From the NCBI GenBank assembly GCA_021738105.1, contig JAIPCS010000112.1, positions 1 through 11,109 on the forward strand: a stretch of DNA of 11,109 bases, read 5' to 3'. The number at the start of each line of letters is the position of its first letter. Positions within the stretch are counted from its first letter, which is position 1. Origin of the DNA: Sulfuritalea sp. Lineage in GTDB: Bacteria; Pseudomonadota; Gammaproteobacteria; Burkholderiales; Rhodocyclaceae. The notes beneath the pieces were generated by a model. The model was given only the letters and a program-made list of their open reading frames with translations, was not told the origin of the DNA and did no database searches. Below, piece by piece: positions 1-7,180 of this stretch. The position numbers and the translations under genes were made by a program.

Positions 1-847
1 GGCGCCACGCGGTGACGCAAACAGCGCAAACAACGCCGTATCGCCAGCGCCGACTTTTGGCAACGAACCCGGTCAGGCGACAACTCAGGATGGTGAAGCA
101 CGCAGTGGTCGCAGAAGCCGCGGACGCGGCCGTGGTCGCGGTCGCAGCAACGAGGAAAGCAGCGCACCGGAAGCAGTCGTAGCGGGAGGGCTGGTCGCAG
201 TTCCAGCTCCGGTTGTTGAAACACCGACTGCCGTCATCGAAACCGGCACTCCGATTACACCTGCTCCCGCTTCAGCCTTCCCCGTTGCCGCTATCGAAAC
301 GGCAATCGAAATGGAGCCCGTCGCAAACGCGACCACCCTGCCCGACACAAGATCTGCAGTCGCAACGGATGCGGTGCCAGAAGTTGCGCCAGTGATTGCC
401 GCTGTCCCTCCTGCAAAAGAAGAGGCGCTGGTGGTGGCGGAACCCGTCAAGCCGGCGGAGGTCGCACCCATTGCCGAGCCCGTGGTCGCAGATCCGGCAC
501 CGGTAACGGCTTCAGTCAATATCGAGCAGCCTAAACCGGTTGAAGTCACCGCACCGGCTCCGGTGTCCGGCACCAGCGAGATGCCGACGGCTGTGGAATC
601 CGCTCAACCATCCGCTGCGTTCGTCGAGCCAATCGTGGTTCCGGTGGAAACGAAACCGACACCGGTGGATCTTTCCGGAACTCTGGAAAAAGTCGGTCTG
701 GTCATGATAGAAACCCAGGCGACGGCTGCGCGTCCGGAAGCAAAGCTGGCGTCGCCGCCGGTTCTCGGTCGCAAGCCGAAGCCAGCACAGGTCATTCCGA
801 ATGAACCGCTGCAACTGGTTGAAACCAAGTCCGACCAGAGCATGTAA
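1..847 (+). CDS. rne: Ribonuclease E, C-terminal part (5' truncated by window)
   Basis: Only the last 281 residues are visible; the catalytic half lies upstream of the window. The reading frame starts at base 2 and ends at TAA 845-847. The visible part is low-complexity: an Arg/Gly stretch (RSRGRGRGRGRS, near bases 110-150), then about 200 residues rich in Ala, Pro, Val, Glu and Thr with repeated VVET/VIET-like phrases, then a more conserved end with LEKVGLVMIET, LGRKPKPA and EPLQLVET. In betaproteobacterial RNase E such a tail is disordered and serves as an RNA-binding and degradosome-scaffold region for mRNA decay and rRNA/tRNA processing at the inner membrane. The GLVMIET/LQLVET ending is what I recognise; with no catalytic domain in view, another R/G- and Ala/Pro-rich protein is possible but less likely. 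One copy of the dispersed repeat (34-60) is read in frame here as AVSPAPTF. Confidence 0.75.
   Translation, partial: APRGDANSANNAVSPAPTFGNEPGQATTQDGEARSGRRSRGRGRGRGRSNEESSAPEAVVAGGLVAVPAPVVETPTAVIETGTPITPAPASAFPVAAIETAIEMEPVANATTLPDTRSAVATDAVPEVAPVIAAVPPAKEEALVVAEPVKPAEVAPIAEPVVADPAPVTASVNIEQPKPVEVTAPAPVSGTSEMPTAVESAQPSAAFVEPIVVPVETKPTPVDLSGTLEKVGLVMIETQATAARPEAKLASPPVLGRKPKPAQVIPNEPLQLVETKSDQSM
34..60 (+). repeat. Dispersed repeat copy 1 (inside rne)
   Basis: The core CAGCGCCGACTTTTGG at 45-60 differs at one base from the 16-bp core shared by the other copies, and the preceding CGCCGTATC (34-42) matches the upstream half of copies 2 and 4. This copy sits within the disordered tail of RNase E and is translated in frame without a stop. 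The downstream GCAAATG element found with the other three copies is missing. Confidence 0.6.
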
Positions 848-860
848 GCGGACCTGACAA

Positions 861-893
861 GGGGCGTCATACGCAGGTATGGCGCCCCTTTTT
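861..893 (+). terminator. Intrinsic terminator of rne
   Basis: GGGGCG-T-CATA pairs with TATG-G-CGCCCC around a CGCAGG loop: an 11-bp stem with one G-T wobble, followed by five T residues at 889-893. It begins 13 bases after the rne stop codon and is oriented to stop plus-strand transcription before it runs into the convergent phosphatase gene. The reverse direction has no good T tract. Confidence 0.9.
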
Positions 894-929
894 CTATGGG
901 ATTTCCAGCAGGCGTTCGAGGAAGACCCT

Positions 930-1403
930 CTAGTAATCGCCGCCTGAACTCCGGATGAGATGGGTTGCCGCATCCTCAACCAGATCGAGAACATGCTCAA
1001 AACCCTGCGGGCCACCGTAGTAGGGATCGGGAACTTCATCTTCGTCAAAGCGGGTGCTGAACTCGAGGAAGAGTCTCAGCTTCGTTTGCAGATCTGGCGG
1101 GCATATCTGGCGCAAGCATTCCAGATGCTCACGATCCATGGCCAGGACCTGATCGAATCTAGAAAAACCAAATTCCGTCACTCGTCGCGCGCGCAAGGCT
1201 GAAAGTTCATAGCCGCGTCGTTTGGCCGCCGCGACCGATCTTGGGTCGGGAGCCTCACCGATGTGATAGCCGTGGGTTGCGGCGGAATCGAACTCGAACT
1301 GATTCCCCAGGCCCAAACGCTGCGCCACACCTCGTGCCACACCTTCCGCAGTAGGCGAACGACAAATATTGCCGGTGCAGATGAAAAGAATTTTTTGCAC
1401 CAT
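930..1403 (-). CDS. Low-molecular-weight protein tyrosine phosphatase
   Basis: This 157-residue cytoplasmic phosphatase is the usual size for the family. The N-terminal P-loop is complete: CTGNICRS at residues 9-16, with Cys9 as the expected nucleophile and Arg15 binding the phosphate. The general-acid loop DPYYGG begins at Asp126, so the protein should be catalytically active. The HIGEAPDPR segment near residue 47 also fits the family. Bacterial members dephosphorylate tyrosine residues on proteins, often on kinases of polysaccharide export. No such kinase or export gene is in view, so the substrate is unknown. The start codon overlaps the uvrB stop by one base (TGATG on the minus strand), which suggests translational coupling with uvrB. 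The gene converges on rne; the gap of 82 bases carries the rne terminator. Confidence 0.93.
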   Translation of the reverse strand: MVQKILFICTGNICRSPTAEGVARGVAQRLGLGNQFEFDSAATHGYHIGEAPDPRSVAAAKRRGYELSALRARRVTEFGFSRFDQVLAMDREHLECLRQICPPDLQTKLRLFLEFSTRFDEDEVPDPYYGGPQGFEHVLDLVEDAATHLIRSSGGDY

Positions 1404-3475
1404 CAGGCGGCATCTCCCGGCGCATCGTGAGCCTCACCACCAAACGCGAGATGCTTGACGCGAAACAGTTCGTCGCGTGCCCTGGCCGCCTCTTCGAACT
1501 CCAGGTTGCGCGCATGTTCCTGCATGGCTTTCTCGAGCCGTTTGATCTCGCGCGACAAGTCCTTCTCGCTCATCACTTCATAGCGAGCAGCTTCCTGCGC
1601 CGCCTTGAGTTCACTCACCGCGGTGTCCGCATCGTAAACGCCGTCAATAATGTCCTTGATGCGCTTTTTGACTCCGATCGGCGTGATGCCCATGGCCTCG
1701 TTGTGGGCCACCTGCTTGGCTCGCCGGCGAGCGGTTTCAGCCATCGCCCGCTGCATCGAATCGGTAATTCGATCCGCATACAGGATCGCCGTGCCGTTGA
1801 GATGTCGCGCGGCGCGCCCCATGGTCTGGATCAAGGAGCGAGTCGAGCGCAGGAATCCCTCCTTGTCAGCGTCCAGTATCGCCACCAGAGACACTTCCGG
1901 AATATCCAGCCCTTCGCGCAACAGGTTGATGCCCACCAGCACATCAAACTCACCGAGGCGCAAATCGCGGATGATCTCGACACGCTCCACCGTGTCGATG
2001 TCGGAATGCAGGTAGCGTACCTTGACGCCATTGTCATTGAGATATTCTGTCAGCTGCTCTGCCAGACGCTTGGTCAGCGTCGTCACCAATACCCGCTCAC
2101 CCAATTCAACGCGCTTCTTTGCCTCGGTCAGCAAGTCATCCACCTGAGTGCTGGCCGGCCGCACATCCACCACCGGGTCGACCAGCCCGGTAGGTCTCAC
2201 CAATTGCTCGACCACCTGCCCCTGATGCGCGTCTTCGTAAGTCGATGGTGTCGCCGAAACAAACACCGTCTGCGGCATCAAGCGCTCGAACTCTTCAAAT
2301 TTCAATGGCCGGTTATCCAGTGCCGATGGCAGTCGAAAGCCGTAATCGACCAGATTTTCCTTGCGAGAGCGATCGCCTTTGAACATGGCGCCCACCTGCG
2401 GGATCGTCACGTGCGATTCGTCGACAAACATGATCGCATCCGCCGGCAAATAGTCGTACAGGGTCGGTGGCGGCTCGCCGGGCTGACGTCCGGAAAGATG
2501 TCGCGAGTAGTTCTCGATGCCCTTGCAGAAGCCCAACTGATCCAGCATTTCCAGATCGAAGCGGGTGCGCTGCTCGATGCGCTGCAGCTCGACCAGCTTC
2601 TGCTCCCTGCCGTAAAACTCGATGCGCTCGCGCAACTCTGTCTTGATCGCCTCGACTGCCTTGAGCACCGTAGCGCGCGGCGTCACATAATGACTGGATG
2701 GAAACACCGTGAAGCGCCCGAGCTTCTGTCGGGTATGCCCGGTGAGCGGGTCGAATATCGTCAGGCCCTCGATCTCGTCGTCGAACAGCGAAATGCGCAC
2801 GGCGCTCTCCGCATTCTCTGCCGGAAAGACATCAATCACATCACCACGCACACGGTACACACCGCGCCTGAAATCCACCTCATTGCGCTCGTACTGCATT
2901 TCCGTCAGGCGGCGGATGATCTCGCGCTGCCCGATTTTTTCTCCCTGACGCAGATGCAGGATCATGCTGTGGTAGTCAACCGGATCACCGATACCGTAGA
3001 TCGCTGACACCGTGCACACGATCACCACGTCGCGGCGCTCCAGCAGGCTCTTGGTCGCAGATAGCCGCATCTGCTCGATGTGTTCGTTGATCGACGAATC
3101 CTTTTCGATGAACAGATCGCGCGAAGGCACATAGGCCTCGGGCTGGTAGTAGTCGTAGTAGGAGACGAAATACTCGACCGCGTTCTCCGGAAAGAACTCG
3201 CGGAACTCGGAGTACAACTGCGCTGCCAGCGTCTTGTTCGGCGCCAGCACCAGAGCCGGACGACCCAGGCGGGCGATCACGTTGGCCATGGTGTAGGTCT
3301 TGCCAGAGCCCGTCACCCCCAACAGGGTCTGAAAAGACAAGCCGTCCTCGATCCCCTCGGTCAGCAGACGAATCGCTTCCGGCTGGTCCCCGGCCGGTAA
3401 AAACGGCTGATGCAGGCGCCAGGGACTCCCCGGAAACTCCAGCACCCGCTCTTCCAGTTTATGAATTTCGCCCAC
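1403..3475 (-). CDS. uvrB: Excinuclease ABC subunit B
   Basis: UvrB is the DNA-damage verification helicase of nucleotide excision repair; it receives DNA from UvrA and recruits UvrC. All landmarks are present: Walker A GVTGSGKT (53-60), the damage-probing beta-hairpin region [18 protein letters not shown] (103-120), the DESH Walker B box (352-355), helicase motif [11 protein letters not shown] (550-558), and a C-terminal UVR coiled-coil domain (about 637-675) that contacts UvrC. At 690 residues it is near the usual length. The longest frame begins at GTG 3473-3475. A second GTG ten codons in (3443-3445) follows a better Shine-Dalgarno (GGAAG) and gives [11 protein letters not shown], closer to the normal family start, so the true start may be there. 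I see no LexA-type CTG-N10-CAG box in the upstream region, so SOS control is not evident. It is probably cotranscribed with the phosphatase. Confidence 0.97.
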   Translation of the reverse strand: MGEIHKLEERVLEFPGSPWRLHQPFLPAGDQPEAIRLLTEGIEDGLSFQTLLGVTGSGKTYTMANVIARLGRPALVLAPNKTLAAQLYSEFREFFPENAVEYFVSYYDYYQPEAYVPSRDLFIEKDSSINEHIEQMRLSATKSLLERRDVVIVCTVSAIYGIGDPVDYHSMILHLRQGEKIGQREIIRRLTEMQYERNEVDFRRGVYRVRGDVIDVFPAENAESAVRISLFDDEIEGLTIFDPLTGHTRQKLGRFTVFPSSHYVTPRATVLKAVEAIKTELRERIEFYGREQKLVELQRIEQRTRFDLEMLDQLGFCKGIENYSRHLSGRQPGEPPPTLYDYLPADAIMFVDESHVTIPQVGAMFKGDRSRKENLVDYGFRLPSALDNRPLKFEEFERLMPQTVFVSATPSTYEDAHQGQVVEQLVRPTGLVDPVVDVRPASTQVDDLLTEAKKRVELGERVLVTTLTKRLAEQLTEYLNDNGVKVRYLHSDIDTVERVEIIRDLRLGEFDVLVGINLLREGLDIPEVSLVAILDADKEGFLRSTRSLIQTMGRAARHLNGTAILYADRITDSMQRAMAETARRRAKQVAHNEAMGITPIGVKKRIKDIIDGVYDADTAVSELKAAQEAARYEVMSEKDLSREIKRLEKAMQEHARNLEFEEAARARDELFRVKHLAFGGEAHDAPGDAA

Positions 3476-3544
3476 GCGTGAACCTGTTCATTTATCTTAT
3501 GGAAATCCAGCAATATTCTGATCGAAGGCGCTCGACCATTGCGG

Positions 3545-3550
3545 TATTAT
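3545..3550 (+). promoter_or_regulatory. Possible -10 box for the aminotransferase
   Basis: TATTAT followed by tgcGC resembles the -10 regions of the tRNA-Asn promoter (TATAATctcGC) and of the candidate small RNA (TATAATtgcGC). No convincing -35 box is seen 17 bp upstream. If used, transcription would start near 3557 and give a leader of about 130 nt that contains repeat copy 2. Confidence 0.3.
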
Positions 3551-3578
3551 TGCGCAGCTTCATGCTGCCATGGATTAT

Positions 3579-3624
3579 CGCCGTGTCCCCAGCGCCGACT
3601 TTTCGTTTTACTCCCGCGCAAATG
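3579..3624 (+). repeat. Dispersed repeat copy 2 (upstream of aminotransferase)
   Basis: CGCCGTGTC (3579-3587), two spacer bases, an exact 16-bp core CAGCGCCGACTTTTCG (3590-3605), 12 bases, then GCAAATG (3618-3624). It lies in the uvrB/aminotransferase divergent region, 65 bp before the aminotransferase start codon, in the same direction as that gene. Confidence 0.75.
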
Positions 3625-3688
3625 TTCCGGGATTCCGGGTTGCCCCGTCCCAGCCTCCTTTTCAACCATTCCAGCTTCTGGAGTATTC

Positions 3689-4894
3689 ATGACATCGATT
3701 TTCGCCGCCGTCGAACTGGCGCCCCGTGACCCCATCCTTGGCCTGACCGAAGGATTCAACGCCGACAAAAACCCAAACAAGGTCAATCTCGGCGTCGGCG
3801 TCTACTACGACGATAATGGCAAGATTCCGTTGCTCGGCGCCGTCAAGGCCGCTGAAAAAACCCGCCTCGAAGCCGCACCCGCGCGGGGCTACCAGCCGAT
3901 CGAAGGGCTCGCCGCCTACAATCAGGCAGTCCAGACCCTGATGTTCGGAGCGGACTCCGCTCTGATCAAGGACGGCCGCCTGGTCACCATCGAGGCCCTG
4001 GGCGGAACCGGTGCCCTCAAGGTCGGCGCCGACTTCCTCAAGCGCCTTTACCCCGCAGCCAAGGTCTATATCAGCGACCCGAGCTGGGAAAACCATCGCG
4101 CCCTGTTTGAATCCGCCGGCTTTACCGTCGACAGCTATCCCTACTACGACCCTGCCACCCGCGGCGTCGATTTTGCCGCAATGAAAGCCTGCCTGGCCGG
4201 ATTGCCTGCCAACTCAATCATCGTACTGCATGCCTGCTGCCACAACCCCACCGGCGCGGATATCTCCGCCGCTCAATGGCAGGAAGTGGTCGACACCATT
4301 CGTGCGCGCAATCTGGTCGCGTTCATCGACATGGCGTATCAGGGCTTCGCCGACGGCATCAAGGAAGATGCAGTGGCGCTTGACCTGTTCACTGCCTCCG
4401 GTCTGCAATTCTTCGTTTCGAGCAGCTTCAGCAAGTCATTTTCGCTGTATGGCGAGCGTATCGGCGCACTGACCATGATTACCGAAAATCGCGAAGAAAC
4501 CGTACGCGTGCTCTCTCAAGTCAAACGCGTGATCCGTACCAATTACTCCAACCCACCCACCCATGGTGGCGCCGTGGTTGCCGCCGTGCTGTCGAGTCCG
4601 GAACTGCGCCAGCAATGGGAAGACGAGCTGGCGGGCATGCGGGAGCGTATCCGCACCATGCGCACGGCACTGGTCGAAAAGCTCCGGGCCAAAGGTGTCG
4701 CACAGGATTTCAGCTTCATCGCCAGGCAACGCGGCATGTTCTCCTATACCGGGCTGAGCGCTGAACAGGTCGACCGCCTGAAAACCGAATTCGGCGTATA
4801 CGCGGTGAGCACCGGCCGCATCTGCGTCGCCGCACTCAACAGCCGGAACATCGACTACGTCGCTGACGCCATCGCGGCGGTGCTGAAGACCTAA
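3689..4894 (+). CDS. tyrB: Class I aspartate/aromatic amino acid aminotransferase
   Basis: This PLP enzyme of 401 residues exchanges amino groups between aspartate, tyrosine or phenylalanine and 2-oxoglutarate. Recognisable sites are the PLP-stacking Trp133 (DPSWENH), the HNPTG motif (Asn186-Gly189), Asp214 and Tyr217 (DMAYQG), the Schiff-base Lys249 in SSSFSKSFSLYGER, the phosphate-binding Arg257, YSNPP (286-290), and the substrate-carboxylate Arg377 in TGRICVA. These match the subfamily of E. coli AspC and TyrB; choosing between the two names from sequence alone is uncertain. The start at 3689 is preceded by GGAG (3680-3683) and matches the usual N-terminus; the longer frame from 3539 runs through noncoding leader and the dispersed repeat. 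Codon use is strongly GC3-rich, as in a native housekeeping gene. It is divergent from uvrB, and the tRNA-Asn promoter begins 9 bases after its stop codon. Confidence 0.93.
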   Translation: MTSIFAAVELAPRDPILGLTEGFNADKNPNKVNLGVGVYYDDNGKIPLLGAVKAAEKTRLEAAPARGYQPIEGLAAYNQAVQTLMFGADSALIKDGRLVTIEALGGTGALKVGADFLKRLYPAAKVYISDPSWENHRALFESAGFTVDSYPYYDPATRGVDFAAMKACLAGLPANSIIVLHACCHNPTGADISAAQWQEVVDTIRARNLVAFIDMAYQGFADGIKEDAVALDLFTASGLQFFVSSSFSKSFSLYGERIGALTMITENREETVRVLSQVKRVIRTNYSNPPTHGGAVVAAVLSSPELRQQWEDELAGMRERIRTMRTALVEKLRAKGVAQDFSFIARQRGMFSYTGLSAEQVDRLKTEFGVYAVSTGRICVAALNSRNIDYVADAIAAVLKT

Positions 4895-4902
4895 CAAAGC
4901 GG

Positions 4903-4931
4903 TTGCGGGTGAAAAGCTGCGCAGCTATAAT
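4903..4931 (+). promoter_or_regulatory. tRNA-Asn sigma-70 promoter
   Basis: TTGCGG (4903-4908), a 17-bp spacer, and a perfect TATAAT (4926-4931). It starts just after the aminotransferase stop and lies 15 bases before the mature tRNA 5' end, so the transcript would have a very short leader. This is the clearest promoter in the window. Confidence 0.85.
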
Positions 4932-4946
4932 CTCGCCTCTTCACAT

Positions 4947-5022
4947 TCCTCGATAGCTCAGTTGGTAGAGCGCCGGACTGTTAATCCGTAGGTCCCTGGT
5001 TCGAGCCCAGGTCGAGGAGCCA
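4947..5022 (+). tRNA. tRNA-Asn (anticodon GTT)
   Basis: A 76-nt cloverleaf with the encoded CCA end (5020-5022). The acceptor stem TCCTCGA pairs perfectly with TCGAGGA, the D-arm is GCTCAGTTGGTAGAGC, the anticodon loop is CTGTTAA with GTT reading AAC/AAT codons, and the T-arm is CCTGGTTCGAGCCCAGG. The discriminator base is G, as expected for asparagine tRNAs. It is a single-tRNA transcription unit with its own promoter and terminator. Confidence 0.98.
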
Positions 5023-5029
5023 GAATTAG

Positions 5030-5059
5030 AGCGGCTTGCAGCGATGCAAGCCGCTTTTT
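5030..5059 (+). terminator. Intrinsic terminator of tRNA-Asn
   Basis: A perfect 11-bp stem, AGCGGCTTGCA with TGCAAGCCGCT, and a GCGA tetraloop, followed by TTTT. It starts 7 bases after the tRNA CCA end. Confidence 0.95.
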
Positions 5060-5366
5060 GTTTGTTTGGGCACCGAATGGCCGCGCGTCCGTTCAACACC
5101 CTCTGTTTCGCACTTGAAGCACGTGGTCCGGCGATAAGAAATATGTGAACTTTGCGGCAGGCAGCCGCTTGCCACGCCGTGCCACCATCCGCAACGGCGA
5201 GGAGACCTGCCCGCGAAGCGGAAACCCAGGTCTGCAAAGCTGAGCGCCTTTTGCTTGACCGCCCTGCTGCGCAGGGGCCTCATCAGCGCCGACTTTTCGC
5301 GGCTATGCAAATGCGATTTGCCGTCGCCCTTGAATCCGCGTGGTCAAGCACTGTTACTGGCGTCGC
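5060..5366. other. Intergenic spacer between tRNA-Asn and the MFS gene
   Basis: About 300 bp with no gene I can support. Open frames cross it on both strands, but they lack recognisable domains and start signals. It holds repeat copy 3 and, just before it, a small imperfect hairpin (GCCCTG with CAGGGGC, about 5261-5278). No terminator for the minus-strand transporter gene is evident. Confidence 0.6.
5284..5321 (+). repeat. Dispersed repeat copy 3 (3' of tRNA-Asn and MFS gene)
   Basis: An exact 16-bp core CAGCGCCGACTTTTCG (5284-5299), 7 bases, then GCAAATG (5307-5313), which here extends into the inverted repeat GCAAAT-GCG-ATTTGC (5307-5321). The upstream CGCCGTRTC half is not conserved. It lies 45 bp beyond the stop of the minus-strand transporter gene. 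Confidence 0.7.
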
Positions 5367-6599
5367 TCAGGCATGCAGCATGTGCTGCCCGGTTTCCGGC
5401 CAGCGGCGCCGAATGAATACCCAGGCAGACAATCCCAAACCCATCATCAGCAGGGACGCGGTCGCCAAACCAACGGTGGAGTGCATGACCAATGGTGAGA
5501 TCACACCGGCCACAAAGCCGTTTGCGGTCGCCCCGACGCACATTTGCAGGGACGAGGCCATGCCGCGCCGGCTGGGATGCAGATCCAGCACCAGCAGGGT
5601 AACCACCGGCATCATCAGCGACCAGCCAAAGGCAAACACGCATATCGGCAGCAGTGCCCAACTCACGTGCGCCTTGAATAGCAGATTGGCGCCCAGATTG
5701 ATCAATCCGATCAACACCATCACCAGAAAGCCGAGCCGGATCTGCTTCTTTGGTGCGATCCGGCCGGCCAAACGTCCGCTCAGGGTCGCGCCGCCCATGA
5801 TGCCGGCAATGGTCAGCATGAAAAACCAGAAGAACTGTTGCGGTGCCAAGCCCAGAAGCTCGCCCAGAAAAACCGGCGCGCTCAATACGTACAGAAACAC
5901 ACCATTGAAAGGGATACCGCTGGCCAATGCCAACAGGATGAAGCGGGGATCGGAACTCAATTGCCGGTAGCCCGAAAGCAGGTTTCTGACCTGGAAGGAC
6001 TGGCGCTGTGAGACATGCAGGGTTTCAGGCAGCAGACGATAGTTGGATACCCAAAGCATCACCCCTATTTCGCATAGAAACCAGAAAATCGCCTGCCAGT
6101 TGCTGTGTATCAGCAGCCAGCCCCCGACCATGGGCGCGATAGCCGGTGCCACCCCGAAAAATATCGTGACCTGGCTCATGACTTTTTGGGCCTGTGAAGG
6201 CGCAAACATGTCGCGAATGATGGCTCGCGACACTACGATGCCCGCTCCGGTGGATAAGCCCTGTATCGCCCTAAAAAATATCAGCTGCCCGATGGTTTGC
6301 GATAGCGCGCACCCGGCCGACGCCAGTGTGAACACGGCCAGGCCCCACAAGACGACCGGCCGGCGACCGAAACTGTCCGAGATGGCGCCATGAAACAGGC
6401 TCATGAACGCAAAGCCGAACAAATAGACTGACAACGTTTGCTGCATCTGCACGGCAGACGCATCCAGCGACTGCCGTATCCCGGAAAACGCCGGCAAATA
6501 GGTGTCGATGGAAAAGGGTCCGAGCATCGCCAGCAAGGCCAGCAAAACGGCAAGCGCCCATTGCGGCGCGCGCCAGAGCGTACCGGCATCCGGATTCAT
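5367..6599 (-). CDS. Bcr/CflA-family multidrug efflux MFS transporter
   Basis: A 410-residue inner-membrane protein with about 12 hydrophobic helices, the standard 12-TM major facilitator size. The opening helix carries LGPFSIDTYLPA (26-37), typical of Bcr/CflA drug:H+ antiporters. Motif A appears as GAISDSFGRRPV (71-82) in the loop after helix 2, and motif C as GVAPAIAPMVGG (149-160) in helix 5, which marks the exporters of the DHA1 group. Members export drugs such as bicyclomycin, chloramphenicol or sulfonamides using the proton gradient; the substrate here cannot be read from the sequence. It is transcribed alone on the minus strand. The ATG at 6597-6599 is preceded by AGAGAG about 13 bases upstream, a weak ribosome site. 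No regulator gene lies next to it. Confidence 0.9.
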   Translation of the reverse strand: MNPDAGTLWRAPQWALAVLLALLAMLGPFSIDTYLPAFSGIRQSLDASAVQMQQTLSVYLFGFAFMSLFHGAISDSFGRRPVVLWGLAVFTLASAGCALSQTIGQLIFFRAIQGLSTGAGIVVSRAIIRDMFAPSQAQKVMSQVTIFFGVAPAIAPMVGGWLLIHSNWQAIFWFLCEIGVMLWVSNYRLLPETLHVSQRQSFQVRNLLSGYRQLSSDPRFILLALASGIPFNGVFLYVLSAPVFLGELLGLAPQQFFWFFMLTIAGIMGGATLSGRLAGRIAPKKQIRLGFLVMVLIGLINLGANLLFKAHVSWALLPICVFAFGWSLMMPVVTLLVLDLHPSRRGMASSLQMCVGATANGFVAGVISPLVMHSTVGLATASLLMMGLGLSAWVFIRRRWPETGQHMLHA

Positions 6600-6774
6600 G
6601 GTTCTGAAGTCTCTCTTTTCATTGCGTCATTGAAACACGGGATTGAATCCGAGTACTGATCCCTGGATCTTCCCGAAACGGGATCGCCGATTCTGCCACC
6701 GGCGACAGATTACCGGCAGCGCCTGGATTCAAATGTTCCAGACGGCCTGTCGCCAATCGCCATCATAAGTTTTG

Positions 6775-6780
6775 TATAAT
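6775..6780 (+). promoter_or_regulatory. -10 box of candidate small RNA
   Basis: A perfect TATAAT followed by tgcGCC, in the same style as the tRNA-Asn promoter. The hexamer 17 bp upstream (GCCAAT, 6752-6757) is a poor -35, so the promoter may need an activator or may be weak. Confidence 0.5.
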
Positions 6781-6786
6781 TGCGCC

Positions 6787-6857
6787 GTTGTGATCTTGAA
6801 GAGCCTTGAATTTCATGATTCTTTGACCTTAGCCCAGCCAAGCGGTTGGGCTTTTTG
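6787..6857 (+). ncRNA. Candidate small RNA, about 70 nt
   Basis: Defined by a consensus -10 box at 6775-6780 (predicted start near 6787) and an intrinsic terminator ending near 6856, with no gene between them. The body is A/T-rich and carries no tRNA-like fold or riboswitch that I recognise. The next gene starts 140 bp after the terminator, so it could instead be an attenuated leader for the 60-aa gene. I do not recognise the family; existence as a transcript is inferred only from the promoter and terminator. Confidence 0.4.
6831..6856 (+). terminator. Intrinsic terminator of candidate small RNA
   Basis: AGCCCAGCC pairs with GGTTGGGCT around an AAGC loop: a 9-bp stem with one G-T wobble, followed by a run of T to 6856. 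There is no upstream protein gene in this orientation for it to terminate. Confidence 0.75.
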
Positions 6858-6997
6858 CATTTCGGCGAAAGCGATTCCGATCATCGGGTAGTCAGTTGGC
6901 GCTCGATAGACTACATTGGTTAGAGGCAAGCGGATCATCATGCCGCCCCTGCCAGGCTCTCATTGAAAAACCGTTAACTTTTTTTGTTTATATTCAC

Positions 6998-7180
6998 ATG
7001 ACCTCACTCAGCCGTATCAGATTTGGCGACCTTGCTATTGGCCAGCGCTTCTATGACCCGATCAGCGCAGAATATTTTGTAAAACAAAGCGACACGATGG
7101 CGGCCATGGTGACCGGCCTGGGCGATGGCACGGTACCCGACGAATTTGAAGCAGACGACATCGTAGGCGTTGACCAGTAA
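6998..7180 (+). CDS. Small conserved-looking protein of unknown function (60 aa)
   Basis: A 60-residue acidic soluble protein beginning MTSLSRIRFGDLAIGQRF and ending FEADDIVGVDQ. The pattern FGDL-x2-GQRF-x-DP, then YFVKQSDTMAAM, then GDGTVPDEFEADD looks like a compact domain; I have an impression of similar small hypothetical proteins in proteobacteria but cannot name a family. No cysteines, signal peptide or membrane segment are present. The frame is open back to 6896, but the ATG at 6998 gives the protein-like sequence. No Shine-Dalgarno is visible; the upstream bases are T-rich, and TTGAAA (6963-6968) with TTTATA (6987-6992) at 18-bp spacing could start transcription at or next to the ATG, giving a leaderless mRNA. 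Function unknown. Confidence 0.65.
   Translation: MTSLSRIRFGDLAIGQRFYDPISAEYFVKQSDTMAAMVTGLGDGTVPDEFEADDIVGVDQ

Larger units (their letters stand above)
6600..6997. other. Divergent intergenic region with a candidate small RNA
   Basis: This 398-bp gap separates the minus-strand transporter from the plus-strand 60-aa gene. It must hold the transporter promoter, which I cannot pick out, plus the candidate small RNA unit (6775-6857). A short palindrome TCCCG-AAA-CGGGA lies at 6671-6683. A GTG-started frame of 34 codons from 6790 runs through the terminator hairpin and is probably chance. Confidence 0.5.

Noticed and set aside
1427..3007. 526-aa open frame on the plus strand
   Set aside because: It lies wholly antisense to uvrB, is rich in His, Gln, Arg and Leu, and has no domain; long antisense frames are common opposite GC-rich genes.
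3476..3540. LexA/SOS box upstream of uvrB
   Set aside because: No CTG-N10-CAG or similar palindrome is present; the CTG at 3484 and CAG at 3508 are too far apart.
3539..3688. 50-residue N-terminal extension of the aminotransferase
   Set aside because: The extension is Cys/Pro/Arg-rich, crosses the dispersed repeat, and is not part of the enzyme family; the ATG at 3689 with GGAG upstream fits the normal start.
4941..5237. 98-aa minus-strand frame containing SSTWARTRDLRINSPALY
   Set aside because: This is the well-known false protein made by translating the antisense strand of a tRNA gene; here it is the reverse of tRNA-Asn.
5026..5310. 94-aa minus-strand frame downstream of tRNA-Asn
   Set aside because: It crosses the tRNA terminator and repeat copy 3 and has no recognisable domain or start signal.
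6790..6894. GTG-started 34-codon leader peptide inside the small RNA unit
   Set aside because: It reads through the terminator hairpin, has no ribosome site and shows no run of regulatory codons.
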